Below are positions 1-5,773 of a DNA stretch of 14,035 bases, piece by piece. The DNA is from CAIQJJ01 sp964606085 (lineage in GTDB: Bacteria; Chloroflexota; Anaerolineae; Anaerolineales; UBA4823), in the NCBI GenBank assembly GCA_964606085.1, contig CAZSFD010000108.1, forward strand, positions 1-14,035. Direction: 5' to 3'. The position numbers and the translations under genes are program-made. The notes under the pieces are model-generated. The model was not told the DNA's origin. It searched no databases and saw only the letters and a list, made by a program, of their open reading frames with translations. Numbering within the stretch: the stretch's first letter is position 1; every line of letters starts with the position of its first letter.

Positions 1-1
1 G

Positions 2-58
2 GGCGAAGACGATTTCACCGCCGAAGTGAAAGAAATTCGCTATTGGGCGTTGAAGTAA
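2..58 (+). CDS. C-terminal 18 codons of an upstream gene (partial)
   Basis: An open frame enters from the left edge and ends at TAA 56-58. The visible residues read GEDDFTAEVKEIRYWALK. The stop lies 19 bp before the SDR start on the same strand, so the two genes are probably cotranscribed. The fragment is too short to assign a family, and no function is proposed. Confidence 0.6.
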   Translation, partial: GEDDFTAEVKEIRYWALK

Positions 59-77
59 TCGCACGGCAAAGGTAGCC

Positions 78-824
78 ATGAACCTCAACTTGACGGACAA
101 AATCGCCCTGGTGACAGGCGCATCCAGCGGCATCGGCGCGGCGGTGGCAGGCGTGCTGGCCGAAGAAGGCGCGGATGTGGTGGTGTGCTACGGCCGCGAT
201 GAAGCTGGCGCGCGCCAGACCGTCCGCCAGGTGGAAACGCATGGCCGCCGCGCCTGGCTGACGCAAATGGATGTCCGCCACTTGCGCTCAATTCGTACAG
301 TCTGTGAGCAGATCGAGGCCGAGGTTGGCCGGCTCGATCTGCTCATCTGGTGCGCCGGGCAAAATATCGTCACGCCGTGGCAGGAGATTGCGCTCGACGA
401 GTGGCAGCAGGTGGTGGAGGTCAATTTGACAGGTGCATTTCTCGTGCTGCAAGCCTTCACCCCGCTGCTGGCCGATGGCGCTTCCATCGTCACGGTAGCC
501 AGTGTGGCCGCCCACACCGGCGCGCCGCATCACGCCCACTACGCTGCTGCCAAAGCCGGGCTGGTCAACCTGACCAAAAGTCTGGCGCGCGACCTGGCCC
601 CGCGCATCCGCGTCAACTGCGTGGCCCCCGGCATCACGCTGACGCCCATGGGCGAGCAAACGCTGGCCTCGCTGGCCCCCGATTACGCCGAAAAGAAAAT
701 CCCCTTGCAGCGCTACGCCACGCCGGAAGAGATCGCCCGCTGCATTGTCTTTGTGGCCTGCCCGGTGGCCGGCTTTATGACCGGGGCCACGGTGGATGTA
801 AATGGGGGCAGGGAAATGCGTTGA
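78..824 (+). CDS. SDR family NAD(P)-dependent oxidoreductase (FabG-like)
   Basis: This is a 248-residue classical short-chain dehydrogenase/reductase, a normal length for the family. The Rossmann glycine motif TGASSGIG is at residues 13-20. The structural Asn is N116, and the catalytic set is S142, Y155 and K159 in a YxxxK motif. The PG motif (residues 184-185) and a C-terminal GATVDVNGG segment are present. Arg40 just after the second beta strand favours NADP(H) over NAD(H), which is an inference. The family reduces carbonyls or oxidises alcohols in the cytoplasm; the substrate cannot be read from sequence. The ATG at 78 is preceded by a weak AAAGG. The gene follows an unknown gene by 19 bp. 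Its last 112 bp overlap, in antisense, the end of a convergent radical SAM gene, which is unusual. The SDR call is firm; calling it 3-oxoacyl-ACP reductase would be a guess. Confidence 0.93.
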   Translation: MNLNLTDKIALVTGASSGIGAAVAGVLAEEGADVVVCYGRDEAGARQTVRQVETHGRRAWLTQMDVRHLRSIRTVCEQIEAEVGRLDLLIWCAGQNIVTPWQEIALDEWQQVVEVNLTGAFLVLQAFTPLLADGASIVTVASVAAHTGAPHHAHYAAAKAGLVNLTKSLARDLAPRIRVNCVAPGITLTPMGEQTLASLAPDYAEKKIPLQRYATPEEIARCIVFVACPVAGFMTGATVDVNGGREMR

Positions 825-1561
825 GCGATTGGGTAATCCGGGCTAATTTCCCCTGAACTGAACAAATTAATCGCCTCGGCACCCGTCTGCGCAAAATCCC
901 ACAATGTGACCTCGATGCCCCGCACCCGATAAACCGGGCAGCCGCAATAAACGCTTTCCGGCGTACCGAGGTCAACTGGCAGGATTGCCGGCCAGGGGCG
1001 CACTTCGCCCACCAGCTTGCGCAGCACCACCCGCCGAATGCCCAACGCCGCCGAAGTTTCCAGGTAACTGGGGATTTCGGCGGCGTTTTCGTCGGTCACC
1101 ACGCACGAGAGTTTGAGCGGCACGCGCAGCCCGGCCAGCAGACGCGGCAGGTCTGGCACGCCTGGCACGCCCATCATGCGCTGGTAGGTTGCGGGGCGGA
1201 AGCTGGGCAGCGAGAGGCAGATTTTGTCGAAGCGGTTAAGTAGGGCCAGCGAGCGCCGCGCCAGGCGTCCGTTGGTATGCAGGCTGAAGCAGGCGGCGGG
1301 CAGTTCGCCGCGCAGGTCGGTCAGCAGGCGAGCCAGGGGGCGGTAGCGCAGCGGGTCGGTGTTAGCGCCGGTGAAGACCACCTGTGTGATGTTTGCCGCT
1401 CGCACGCGTTCGACGAAGGCGTCAATCCCGGCCAATGGGTAGGTATCCAGGTTGGCGGGCGTGCGCTGCGGATCGATCTGCTGGCCGATGCAGAAGGGGC
1501 AGCGGGCGTTACATGGATGCGCTGCCGGGCCGGAGAAGAGGATGTTGGCGAAGGGGGGCAT
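713..1561 (-). CDS. Radical SAM protein of unknown substrate
   Basis: The 282-residue protein carries the radical SAM cluster motif CNARCPFC (C17, C21, C24) near its N-terminus, which ligates the [4Fe-4S] cluster that cleaves S-adenosylmethionine. FTGANTDP at 63-70 sits where the GGE-like SAM-binding motif is expected. A CGC pair (C206, C208) is followed by a beta-rich segment with VTLWDF. There is no full SPASM domain. The gene lies 87 bp downstream of, and in line with, a HemW-like radical SAM gene, so an operon is likely. The start codon sits inside a G-tract-rich stretch and has no clear ribosome binding site, so the N-terminus is uncertain. Residues from about 246 to 282 are encoded antisense to the SDR gene and have a low-complexity look. 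A natural end near INLFSSGEIS (231-240) with a lost stop or a frameshift is possible. The family call is firm; the function is unknown. Confidence 0.85.
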   Translation of the reverse strand: MPPFANILFSGPAAHPCNARCPFCIGQQIDPQRTPANLDTYPLAGIDAFVERVRAANITQVVFTGANTDPLRYRPLARLLTDLRGELPAACFSLHTNGRLARRSLALLNRFDKICLSLPSFRPATYQRMMGVPGVPDLPRLLAGLRVPLKLSCVVTDENAAEIPSYLETSAALGIRRVVLRKLVGEVRPWPAILPVDLGTPESVYCGCPVYRVRGIEVTLWDFAQTGAEAINLFSSGEISPDYPIAQRISLPPFTSTVAPVIKPATGQATKTMQRAISSGVA

Positions 1562-1604
1562 GGGGGGAGGGCGCGAGGGGGAAAGGGTGAAGGGGAGAGG
1601 AGGG
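1553..1604. other. G-tract / polypurine stretch over the radical SAM start
   Basis: The + strand shows seven runs of three or more G within about 52 bases, at 1553-1558, 1562-1567, 1569-1571, 1577-1581, 1585-1587, 1592-1595 and 1602-1604. Purines dominate between them. The stretch covers the start codon and the 5' leader of the minus-strand radical SAM gene, whose mRNA would be C-rich here. The pattern can form a G-quadruplex on the + (template) strand, and it is also a stretch where sequencing indels are common. Confidence 0.6.
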
Positions 1605-1648
1605 AATGGCGCTGGATCACGTGACAGATGGCCCCCACCTGTGCTCGC

Positions 1649-3040
1649 TCACCGGGCGCTTTCGATGAGATATTTTTGCACGGCGGGGGCGTAGAAGAGG
1701 GGGATGACGCCGTTGACGTTTTCAACGCCGCGCGGGGTGAGGCGCAGCGCTTCGGCGTGGGGGGTGTAGGCCATCAGGCCGTTGTGCAGGGCAAAATCTA
1801 TGGCGGCGGGGAAGGCTTCTTCGAGCGACAGGCCAAATTTGCGGGCGAAACTGGGGCAGTGAATCTCGCCGAAATAGAAAGCGACCGAGAGCATCTTGCC
1901 CATGGCGGCTGCGCGGGAGAGATGGTAAATATCTTGAATGGGCAGTTGGCCGGCGCTGACCATGCGGCGGTAGTGGTCGAGGCGTTTTTCGGCGGCCCCG
2001 GCGTTGTAGGCCAGCGTAAATTCGGAGAGCGACTGCGCCCCCAGCCCCAGGCCAAGGTAGGGCGTGCCGTGGATGACACGTTCGGTGAGGTAATCGCTGG
2101 TGCCAGGATCGGCGGGCAGGCGGCTGAAGGTGTTTTTGCCAGGGGTAGCGTGGTAGCCAGCGGCGGTGAGAAGGTCTTTGGCGAGCGTGTATTGCTCGTG
2201 GACTTCGCCCCGCGTGACCTTTTCGGCCTGCCCGGCGATGCGTGTGCCTTTGTAGCGCATCCGATAGAGCGTGACAGTTTCGGGGGCCAGGCCGATGACG
2301 TGATCGAGGGTGGCTTGCACGCTTTCGAGCGCCTGCCCGGCGAAGCCGTACATCACATCCACGTTGAACTGCGTGAAGCCGGCGGCGCGGATGGCTTCGG
2401 CGGCGGCGCGGTCGAAAGCGAGCGAGGTGTGCGGGCGGCCCACGGCTTCGAGCAAACGCGTGTTGACCGTTTGCACGCCCATGCTGATGCGCCGGATGCC
2501 CATCTCGAAATAGGCGTGGATTTTTTCGGGCTGGCGGGCGGCGATGCGCGGCGTGGTCTCGATGCTGATGGCGACGCTTTCGGGCAGTTGAAAGCAGCGC
2601 CGGGCTGCCGCGACCACGCTGGCGATGTGTTCGCTTTTGGCAGCCGAGGGCGTGCCGCCGCCGATGTCAAAGCCGATCAGCGTTTTGGCCTCGGTGTGTG
2701 TGGCAGCGCGGTACAGTTCAAATTCGCGCAGCAGCAAGGCGAAGTATTCGTCTTCGTGGGCGTGAAATTCGTCCGGGGCCACCACGCAGTATTCGCAGTA
2801 GCCGCAGCGCTGCTCGCAGAAGGGGATGTGGACGTAGAGGCCGAGTTTGTCTACACCTTTCCAGGCCTGGGGGGCGAAGGTTTGCGCCTGCGAACGGGGG
2901 ATGCGATAGGGGCGCATGGTGGTGAGGTGGCCGATAGGGTAGGCGGTGTTGGCAATGTGATGCTGCGCCAGGCCAGCGGCGAAGACGGCGGCAGGTTCGA
3001 GAGGGTGTTGGTCATCGGGGGAGGGTAGATGCCAGTTCAT
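1649..3040 (-). CDS. HemW/HemN-like radical SAM protein (coproporphyrinogen III oxidase-like family)
   Basis: The protein has 463 residues. After an N-terminal extension of about 65 residues comes YVHIPFCEQRCGYCEYC (residues 69-85), with cluster ligands C75, C79 and C82 and an extra C85. GGGTPS at 127-132 and SMGVQT at 186-191 are hallmarks of the HemN/HemW group. A C-terminal helical region (about 370-463) matches the HemN C-terminal domain layout. Known relatives are oxygen-independent coproporphyrinogen oxidase, the heme chaperone HemW, and anaerobic heme-degrading or methylating paralogues; sequence alone does not choose between them. True HemN has CxxxCxxCxC, whereas here the fourth Cys is one residue later. 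The ATG at 3040 is well supported by AAGGAG at 3047-3052, spaced 6 nt, and by a consensus promoter upstream. It is the first gene of a minus-strand operon with the smaller radical SAM gene. Confidence 0.85.
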   Translation of the reverse strand: MNWHLPSPDDQHPLEPAAVFAAGLAQHHIANTAYPIGHLTTMRPYRIPRSQAQTFAPQAWKGVDKLGLYVHIPFCEQRCGYCEYCVVAPDEFHAHEDEYFALLLREFELYRAATHTEAKTLIGFDIGGGTPSAAKSEHIASVVAAARRCFQLPESVAISIETTPRIAARQPEKIHAYFEMGIRRISMGVQTVNTRLLEAVGRPHTSLAFDRAAAEAIRAAGFTQFNVDVMYGFAGQALESVQATLDHVIGLAPETVTLYRMRYKGTRIAGQAEKVTRGEVHEQYTLAKDLLTAAGYHATPGKNTFSRLPADPGTSDYLTERVIHGTPYLGLGLGAQSLSEFTLAYNAGAAEKRLDHYRRMVSAGQLPIQDIYHLSRAAAMGKMLSVAFYFGEIHCPSFARKFGLSLEEAFPAAIDFALHNGLMAYTPHAEALRLTPRGVENVNGVIPLFYAPAVQKYLIESAR

Positions 3041-3046
3041 GGGGTA

Positions 3047-3052
3047 CTCCTT
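3047..3052 (-). promoter_or_regulatory. Strong ribosome binding site of the HemW-like gene
   Basis: Read on the minus strand the sequence is AAGGAG, 6 nt before the ATG whose first base is 3040. This fixes the start of the 463-residue protein. The site overlaps the left arm of the long inverted repeat 3049-3107, so that structure could touch translation as well as transcription. Confidence 0.75.
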
Positions 3053-3107
3053 GACTTCGTGTTATTATTACACATAATTATAGTGTTGGATATACACTAA
3101 GTCAAGG
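3049..3107. promoter_or_regulatory. Operator-like inverted repeats around the promoter
   Basis: Two nested symmetries are visible. The outer arms CCTTGACTTcGTGT (3049-3062) and ACACtAAGTCAAGG (3094-3107) pair over 14 positions with one mismatch. The inner TAGTGT (3081-3086) and ACACTA (3094-3099), 7 bp apart, lie across the -10 edge and the -35/-10 spacer. This placement is typical of repressor operators. The outer symmetry also makes a second TTGACT on the + strand (3051-3056), 16 bp before CATAAT (3073-3078), but no + strand gene follows. The regulator is unknown. Confidence 0.55.
3077..3105 (-). promoter_or_regulatory. Sigma-70-type promoter of the HemW-like / radical SAM operon
   Basis: On the minus strand, -35 TTGACT (3105 to 3100) and -10 TATAAT (3082 to 3077) are separated by exactly 17 bp. 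The -10 is a perfect match and the -35 matches five of six bases. The implied transcript start near 3070 leaves a leader of about 30 nt before the ATG at 3040. The surrounding DNA is clearly AT-rich compared with the window. The 17-bp spacer contains an inverted repeat, so this promoter is probably controlled by a DNA-binding regulator. Confidence 0.8.
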
Positions 3108-3181
3108 GGCAGATAGGCTTTTCTTCAGGTCAGAGATCGTGTTTTGGCGACACCCTGGTGGATGAAAATGGGCTGGCCGCC

Positions 3182-3233
3182 GTGGCGCAAACCTTTGGTT
3201 TGCGAGCTATCGCAAGTCAGAGACTTGCGCCAC
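3182..3233. repeat. Double-hairpin extragenic palindromic element (REP/MITE-like)
   Basis: This 52-bp unit is bounded by 9-bp inverted ends, GTGGCGCAA (3182-3190) and TTGCGCCAC (3225-3233). It holds two tandem hairpins: CGCAAACC-TTT-GGTTTGCG (3186-3204) and CGCAAGTC-AGA-GACTTGCG (3211-3229), with AGCTAT between them. Both stems are perfect, 8 bp long with 3-nt loops, and share CGCAA/TTGCG bases. It lies between the HemW-like promoter and the terminator of the next gene. The design is that of a non-autonomous repeated element; copy number cannot be judged from one window. Confidence 0.65.
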
Positions 3234-3250
3234 ACAGCCTAAGGGGGTAG

Positions 3251-3276
3251 AAAAAGGCCGCCTTTGTCAGGCGGCC
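3251..3276 (-). terminator. Intrinsic terminator of the two-helix membrane protein gene
   Basis: On the minus strand a perfect 8-bp GC-rich stem, GGCCGCCT (3276 to 3269) with AGGCGGCC (3263 to 3256) and a GACAA loop, is followed directly by five T (3255 to 3251). It lies about 50 bp past the stop of the 340-residue gene, the expected place for its transcript to end. Confidence 0.85.
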
Positions 3277-3328
3277 TCGAAATTGTGCAAGCGCAGTAAA
3301 ACGGATGTCAATAGGTCTCCAACAGCCT

Positions 3329-4351
3329 TTAAGCAGCGGGTGGGTTGCGGCGGCGTTCTTCAACGGCGGCGACGAAGCCGGCGCGGTCTTTGGCCCACAG
3401 GGTGTTGAGTTCATCCGAGTAACCGACGACGATCCCTGGTGCGTTGCGCACGATATGATCGAGCATGGTGTTCACCTGATCTTCTTTGCCAGGCAGGATG
3501 ATCTGTGTGCCGTGCTTATCCAGCACGTAGGCGGCATAGCTCTTGCCAGTGGGAATGCCGTTGGTGCGGTGCTGCGTGATTTGTTTGTAGCACCACATCA
3601 GATCGCGGTAGGGTGCAGCCTGCAGGCCGCTGGTCGTGTTGACCAGCCAGCCGCGCGTAAAATGGATTTTTTTGCCGACCTGGTCGTGAGGACTATCCAT
3701 TTCCATGTTAATTTGCCCCACCACCATATCCGGGTTGCCGAAGCGGGCCAGCGCTTTCATGGCCGGGTGCGCACTGGGGTTGACGAAGCGTACGATGGCG
3801 ATCAACACGCCCACACCGGCGATGGCCGCCACCACAAAGCCGATTCCCAGGCCAATCAAGCCGTTGGTGTGAAAATTGGTGGTGTCGAGCATCATCGGCA
3901 GGAATGCGCCTTTCAGTTCGGGAACTTCACGTTCGATTTCGGCAATCACTTCGTTTTGCACATCGGTTGGGATATCGATCAGCGCACCGGTTTGCAGGTT
4001 GGTGATTTCAGCCTGAGTGGTTTTTACCAGCAGGAATTCGTTGCCCAGCACCAGTGCATGGTAGTAGGCTTCGATGGTTTCTTTGCCTGAATCGGACTCG
4101 CTGACGTAGGTGAAGCCGGTGTCGGCGTGATCGTCGCCTTCGATGTTGATGTAGTAGCGTAGGGTTTCGTCGGCATCGTTGAGCGCCAACACCTCGGCCT
4201 GGGTGGTAGCGAAGGGGCCGAGGAACATGTTGTACAGGTAACGCGCCCCCACAACCAAGCCCAAAAAGACAACCAGGAGTACCGCCAGGCTGACGAAGAG
4301 CATACTCAAGTTCAGGCGGCGGATGGTGGAACCGACAAAATCGTTCGACAT
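3329..4351 (-). CDS. Two-helix membrane protein of unknown function
   Basis: The 340-residue protein is not recognised with confidence. Two hydrophobic segments stand out, at about residues 16-37 and 163-187. Between them is a soluble, acidic, probably extracytoplasmic domain of about 125 residues with a YYHALVLGNEFLLV stretch (95-108). The C-terminal part of about 150 residues, probably cytoplasmic, contains KKIHFTRGWLVNT, a region around RDLMWCYKQ, and an LPGKEDQVNTMLDHI stretch; its strand/helix alternation resembles small PH-like membrane-associated domains, which is only an impression. The start at 4351 is supported by GGAGGT at 4356-4361 with 4-nt spacing. It is a single transcription unit with its own terminator at 3251-3276 and is divergent from the 394-residue gene at 4589. 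No enzyme motif is visible. Confidence 0.8.
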   Translation of the reverse strand: MSNDFVGSTIRRLNLSMLFVSLAVLLVVFLGLVVGARYLYNMFLGPFATTQAEVLALNDADETLRYYINIEGDDHADTGFTYVSESDSGKETIEAYYHALVLGNEFLLVKTTQAEITNLQTGALIDIPTDVQNEVIAEIEREVPELKGAFLPMMLDTTNFHTNGLIGLGIGFVVAAIAGVGVLIAIVRFVNPSAHPAMKALARFGNPDMVVGQINMEMDSPHDQVGKKIHFTRGWLVNTTSGLQAAPYRDLMWCYKQITQHRTNGIPTGKSYAAYVLDKHGTQIILPGKEDQVNTMLDHIVRNAPGIVVGYSDELNTLWAKDRAGFVAAVEERRRNPPAA

Positions 4352-4391
4352 AAGAACCTCCGAGAATGATGTTAAGAATTGGGATGCGTAA

Positions 4392-4397
4392 ATTATA
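4392..4397 (-). promoter_or_regulatory. Probable -10 element of the two-helix membrane protein gene
   Basis: The minus strand reads TATAAT here. A start near 4385 would give a leader of about 34 nt that includes the GGAGGT site. No convincing -35 hexamer is found at the usual distance, so the promoter is incomplete or depends on an activator. The rest of the 237-bp divergent gap (4352-4588) shows only a hairpin at 4438-4461 and a six-codon mini-frame at 4576-4596. Confidence 0.4.
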
Positions 4398-4437
4398 GGT
4401 GGGAATGACAGGAGGCGCTACTCCCTTTCGCTTTTCG

Positions 4438-4461
4438 CTGGCTTACTTTTTTGTAAACCAG
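4438..4461. repeat. Inverted repeat with T6 loop in the divergent gap
   Basis: CTGGcTTAC (4438-4446) and GTAAaCCAG (4453-4461) pair over nine positions with one mismatch, around a TTTTTT loop. No T-run follows the stem on either strand, so it is not a standard terminator. It could be a regulator site or a transcript structure between the divergent genes; the role is unknown. Confidence 0.4.
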
Positions 4462-4588
4462 GGGTATAGCCAGTGGGCCTGCCGCGCCATCGCTACCAGA
4501 TAACCCACTTTGGTTTCATGGTAAGATTTCAATCGCTTCAGTTTGATGTCAGAGCGGCTGGAGGCCGCAGAAAATATGGAGATAGAAG

Positions 4589-5773
4589 GTGTCTAAGAAA
4601 AATCGTCATAATGACAAAAAGCAACCCAAGAAACCAAAGGTTTCGCTGCCGCCCACGCCCATTTCAAAAATCCGCAAAGTGGACTTGTTCGTGGATGATG
4701 AACCCAGGGCTAAAGCATTGCCGGCAGATAGCCTGGCAGCCAGGTTGGCCCTGGGCCGTGAAGAAGACATCCAGGCCATGCTCGAATTGGTTTCAGTAAG
4801 TTCACGCGCCCTGGCCGAAGAACCCGAATTTGCCGACCCGATCTTTCTGCCGTCAGAGGTTGACGCTGTTTTTGAGCGTACATTTGCCAAAGCGAAGAAA
4901 CGCCTTGATGCTGCCATGCGAAAAGGCCCCGATGCTTTCCAGGAAAGGATGGCAGAAACCCGCATCGAGGCCAGTGCACAATTGCTCACCCCTGCCGTGC
5001 GCGGCGATATCCTTCTTCGCCTGGAAAAATGCGTTCGGCGGTTGGATGAAAATGGGAAGGGGACGCCTGTATACGAAACGGCATTCGCCTTACAGTCCTT
5101 GCTGGCAGCGTTTGATGGCTTCCCCTGGGAAACGATCGGCCTGATTCATGTGCTTATCCAGCGGGCGATGTCTGATGCGCTTACACTGGCAGATGAAAGA
5201 GAACAAATTTTCGGCGACATCCTGCAACAAATTCCGCCAGGCGCTTCGCTGGCCGAAGTGATGGAGATTATCAACAAGCCTGAAAACGAGGCCAAATTGG
5301 CCGAGGAACTGGAGAAGAACCCACAAGAACGAGCGAGATTGCAGAAACAAATGGACAAAGCGTTCGATAAATTTGATAAGGCGCTGAAAAATGGCAAAAT
5401 AGATTTGCCCTTGTATAAGCCAGAAGAATTTGATGTACTGGGACAATACTGGGAAGAAGCTCTGGCTGAACGCGGCATTACGGAACGGCCTGAAGTGTAC
5501 ATTGCCTCGCTAGAAGGAGAAGAGCTTGTTGCGTTTCTCAAGGATGGCATTGATCACACCATTCTCACAATCATGACCCCCGAACGCACCCAGGAGATGA
5601 TCGCTGATTTGCGGGAAATTCAAGCATATTGGTCGCCCAAAAATGCCGAGTGGGCCATTGCCCTTGAAGCGGCAATCGCTCATCTGGAAATGTATGCCCC
5701 CGAAGAAAATACCTTTTTGCATCGCGCTTTTGTGGCCCAAATGGTAAAAATCTCGAAAGGACAAAAACCATGA
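4589..5773 (+). CDS. Helical hypothetical protein, coupled to galactonate dehydratase
   Basis: The 394-residue protein is not recognised. The first 30 residues are rich in Lys and Pro (SKKNRHNDKKQPKK), a disordered basic tail with no signal peptide. The rest appears almost wholly alpha-helical and soluble. Residues about 90-200 hold amphipathic helices with DAFQERMAETRIEASAQLL and FALQSLLAAFDGFPW. A charged, coiled-coil-like run spans about 222-272. No transmembrane segment or catalytic motif is seen. The start is GTG 4589, preceded by GGAG at 4578-4581, with an in-frame TAG at 4583-4585 ruling out extension. The stop TGA overlaps the next ATG in ATGA (5770-5773), so translation is coupled to the dehydratase. 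Codon use is noticeably less GC-rich at third positions than in the dehydratase, which suggests a different history. Confidence 0.85.
   Translation: MSKKNRHNDKKQPKKPKVSLPPTPISKIRKVDLFVDDEPRAKALPADSLAARLALGREEDIQAMLELVSVSSRALAEEPEFADPIFLPSEVDAVFERTFAKAKKRLDAAMRKGPDAFQERMAETRIEASAQLLTPAVRGDILLRLEKCVRRLDENGKGTPVYETAFALQSLLAAFDGFPWETIGLIHVLIQRAMSDALTLADEREQIFGDILQQIPPGASLAEVMEIINKPENEAKLAEELEKNPQERARLQKQMDKAFDKFDKALKNGKIDLPLYKPEEFDVLGQYWEEALAERGITERPEVYIASLEGEELVAFLKDGIDHTILTIMTPERTQEMIADLREIQAYWSPKNAEWAIALEAAIAHLEMYAPEENTFLHRAFVAQMVKISKGQKP

Noticed and set aside
1628..3028. A 466-codon open frame on the + strand
   Set aside because: It lies antisense to the HemW-like gene, which has a ribosome site, a promoter and family motifs. 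The + frame is Gly/Val/Ala/Phe-rich with no recognisable motif, typical of a GC-rich shadow.
3051..3078. A + strand promoter (TTGACT, 16 bp, CATAAT)
   Set aside because: It arises from the symmetry of the minus-strand promoter, and no + strand gene follows before 4589.
3182..3233. CRISPR-like repeats
   Set aside because: There are only two related hairpins, with no regular spacers and no further units.
3162..3242. Short + strand frame through the double-hairpin repeat, starting at an ATG near 3162
   Set aside because: Its sequence is largely the translation of the repeat itself and has no ribosome site, so it is probably not a gene.
3305..4090. A 261-codon open frame on the + strand
   Set aside because: It is antisense to the membrane protein gene, which has a good ribosome site and terminator.
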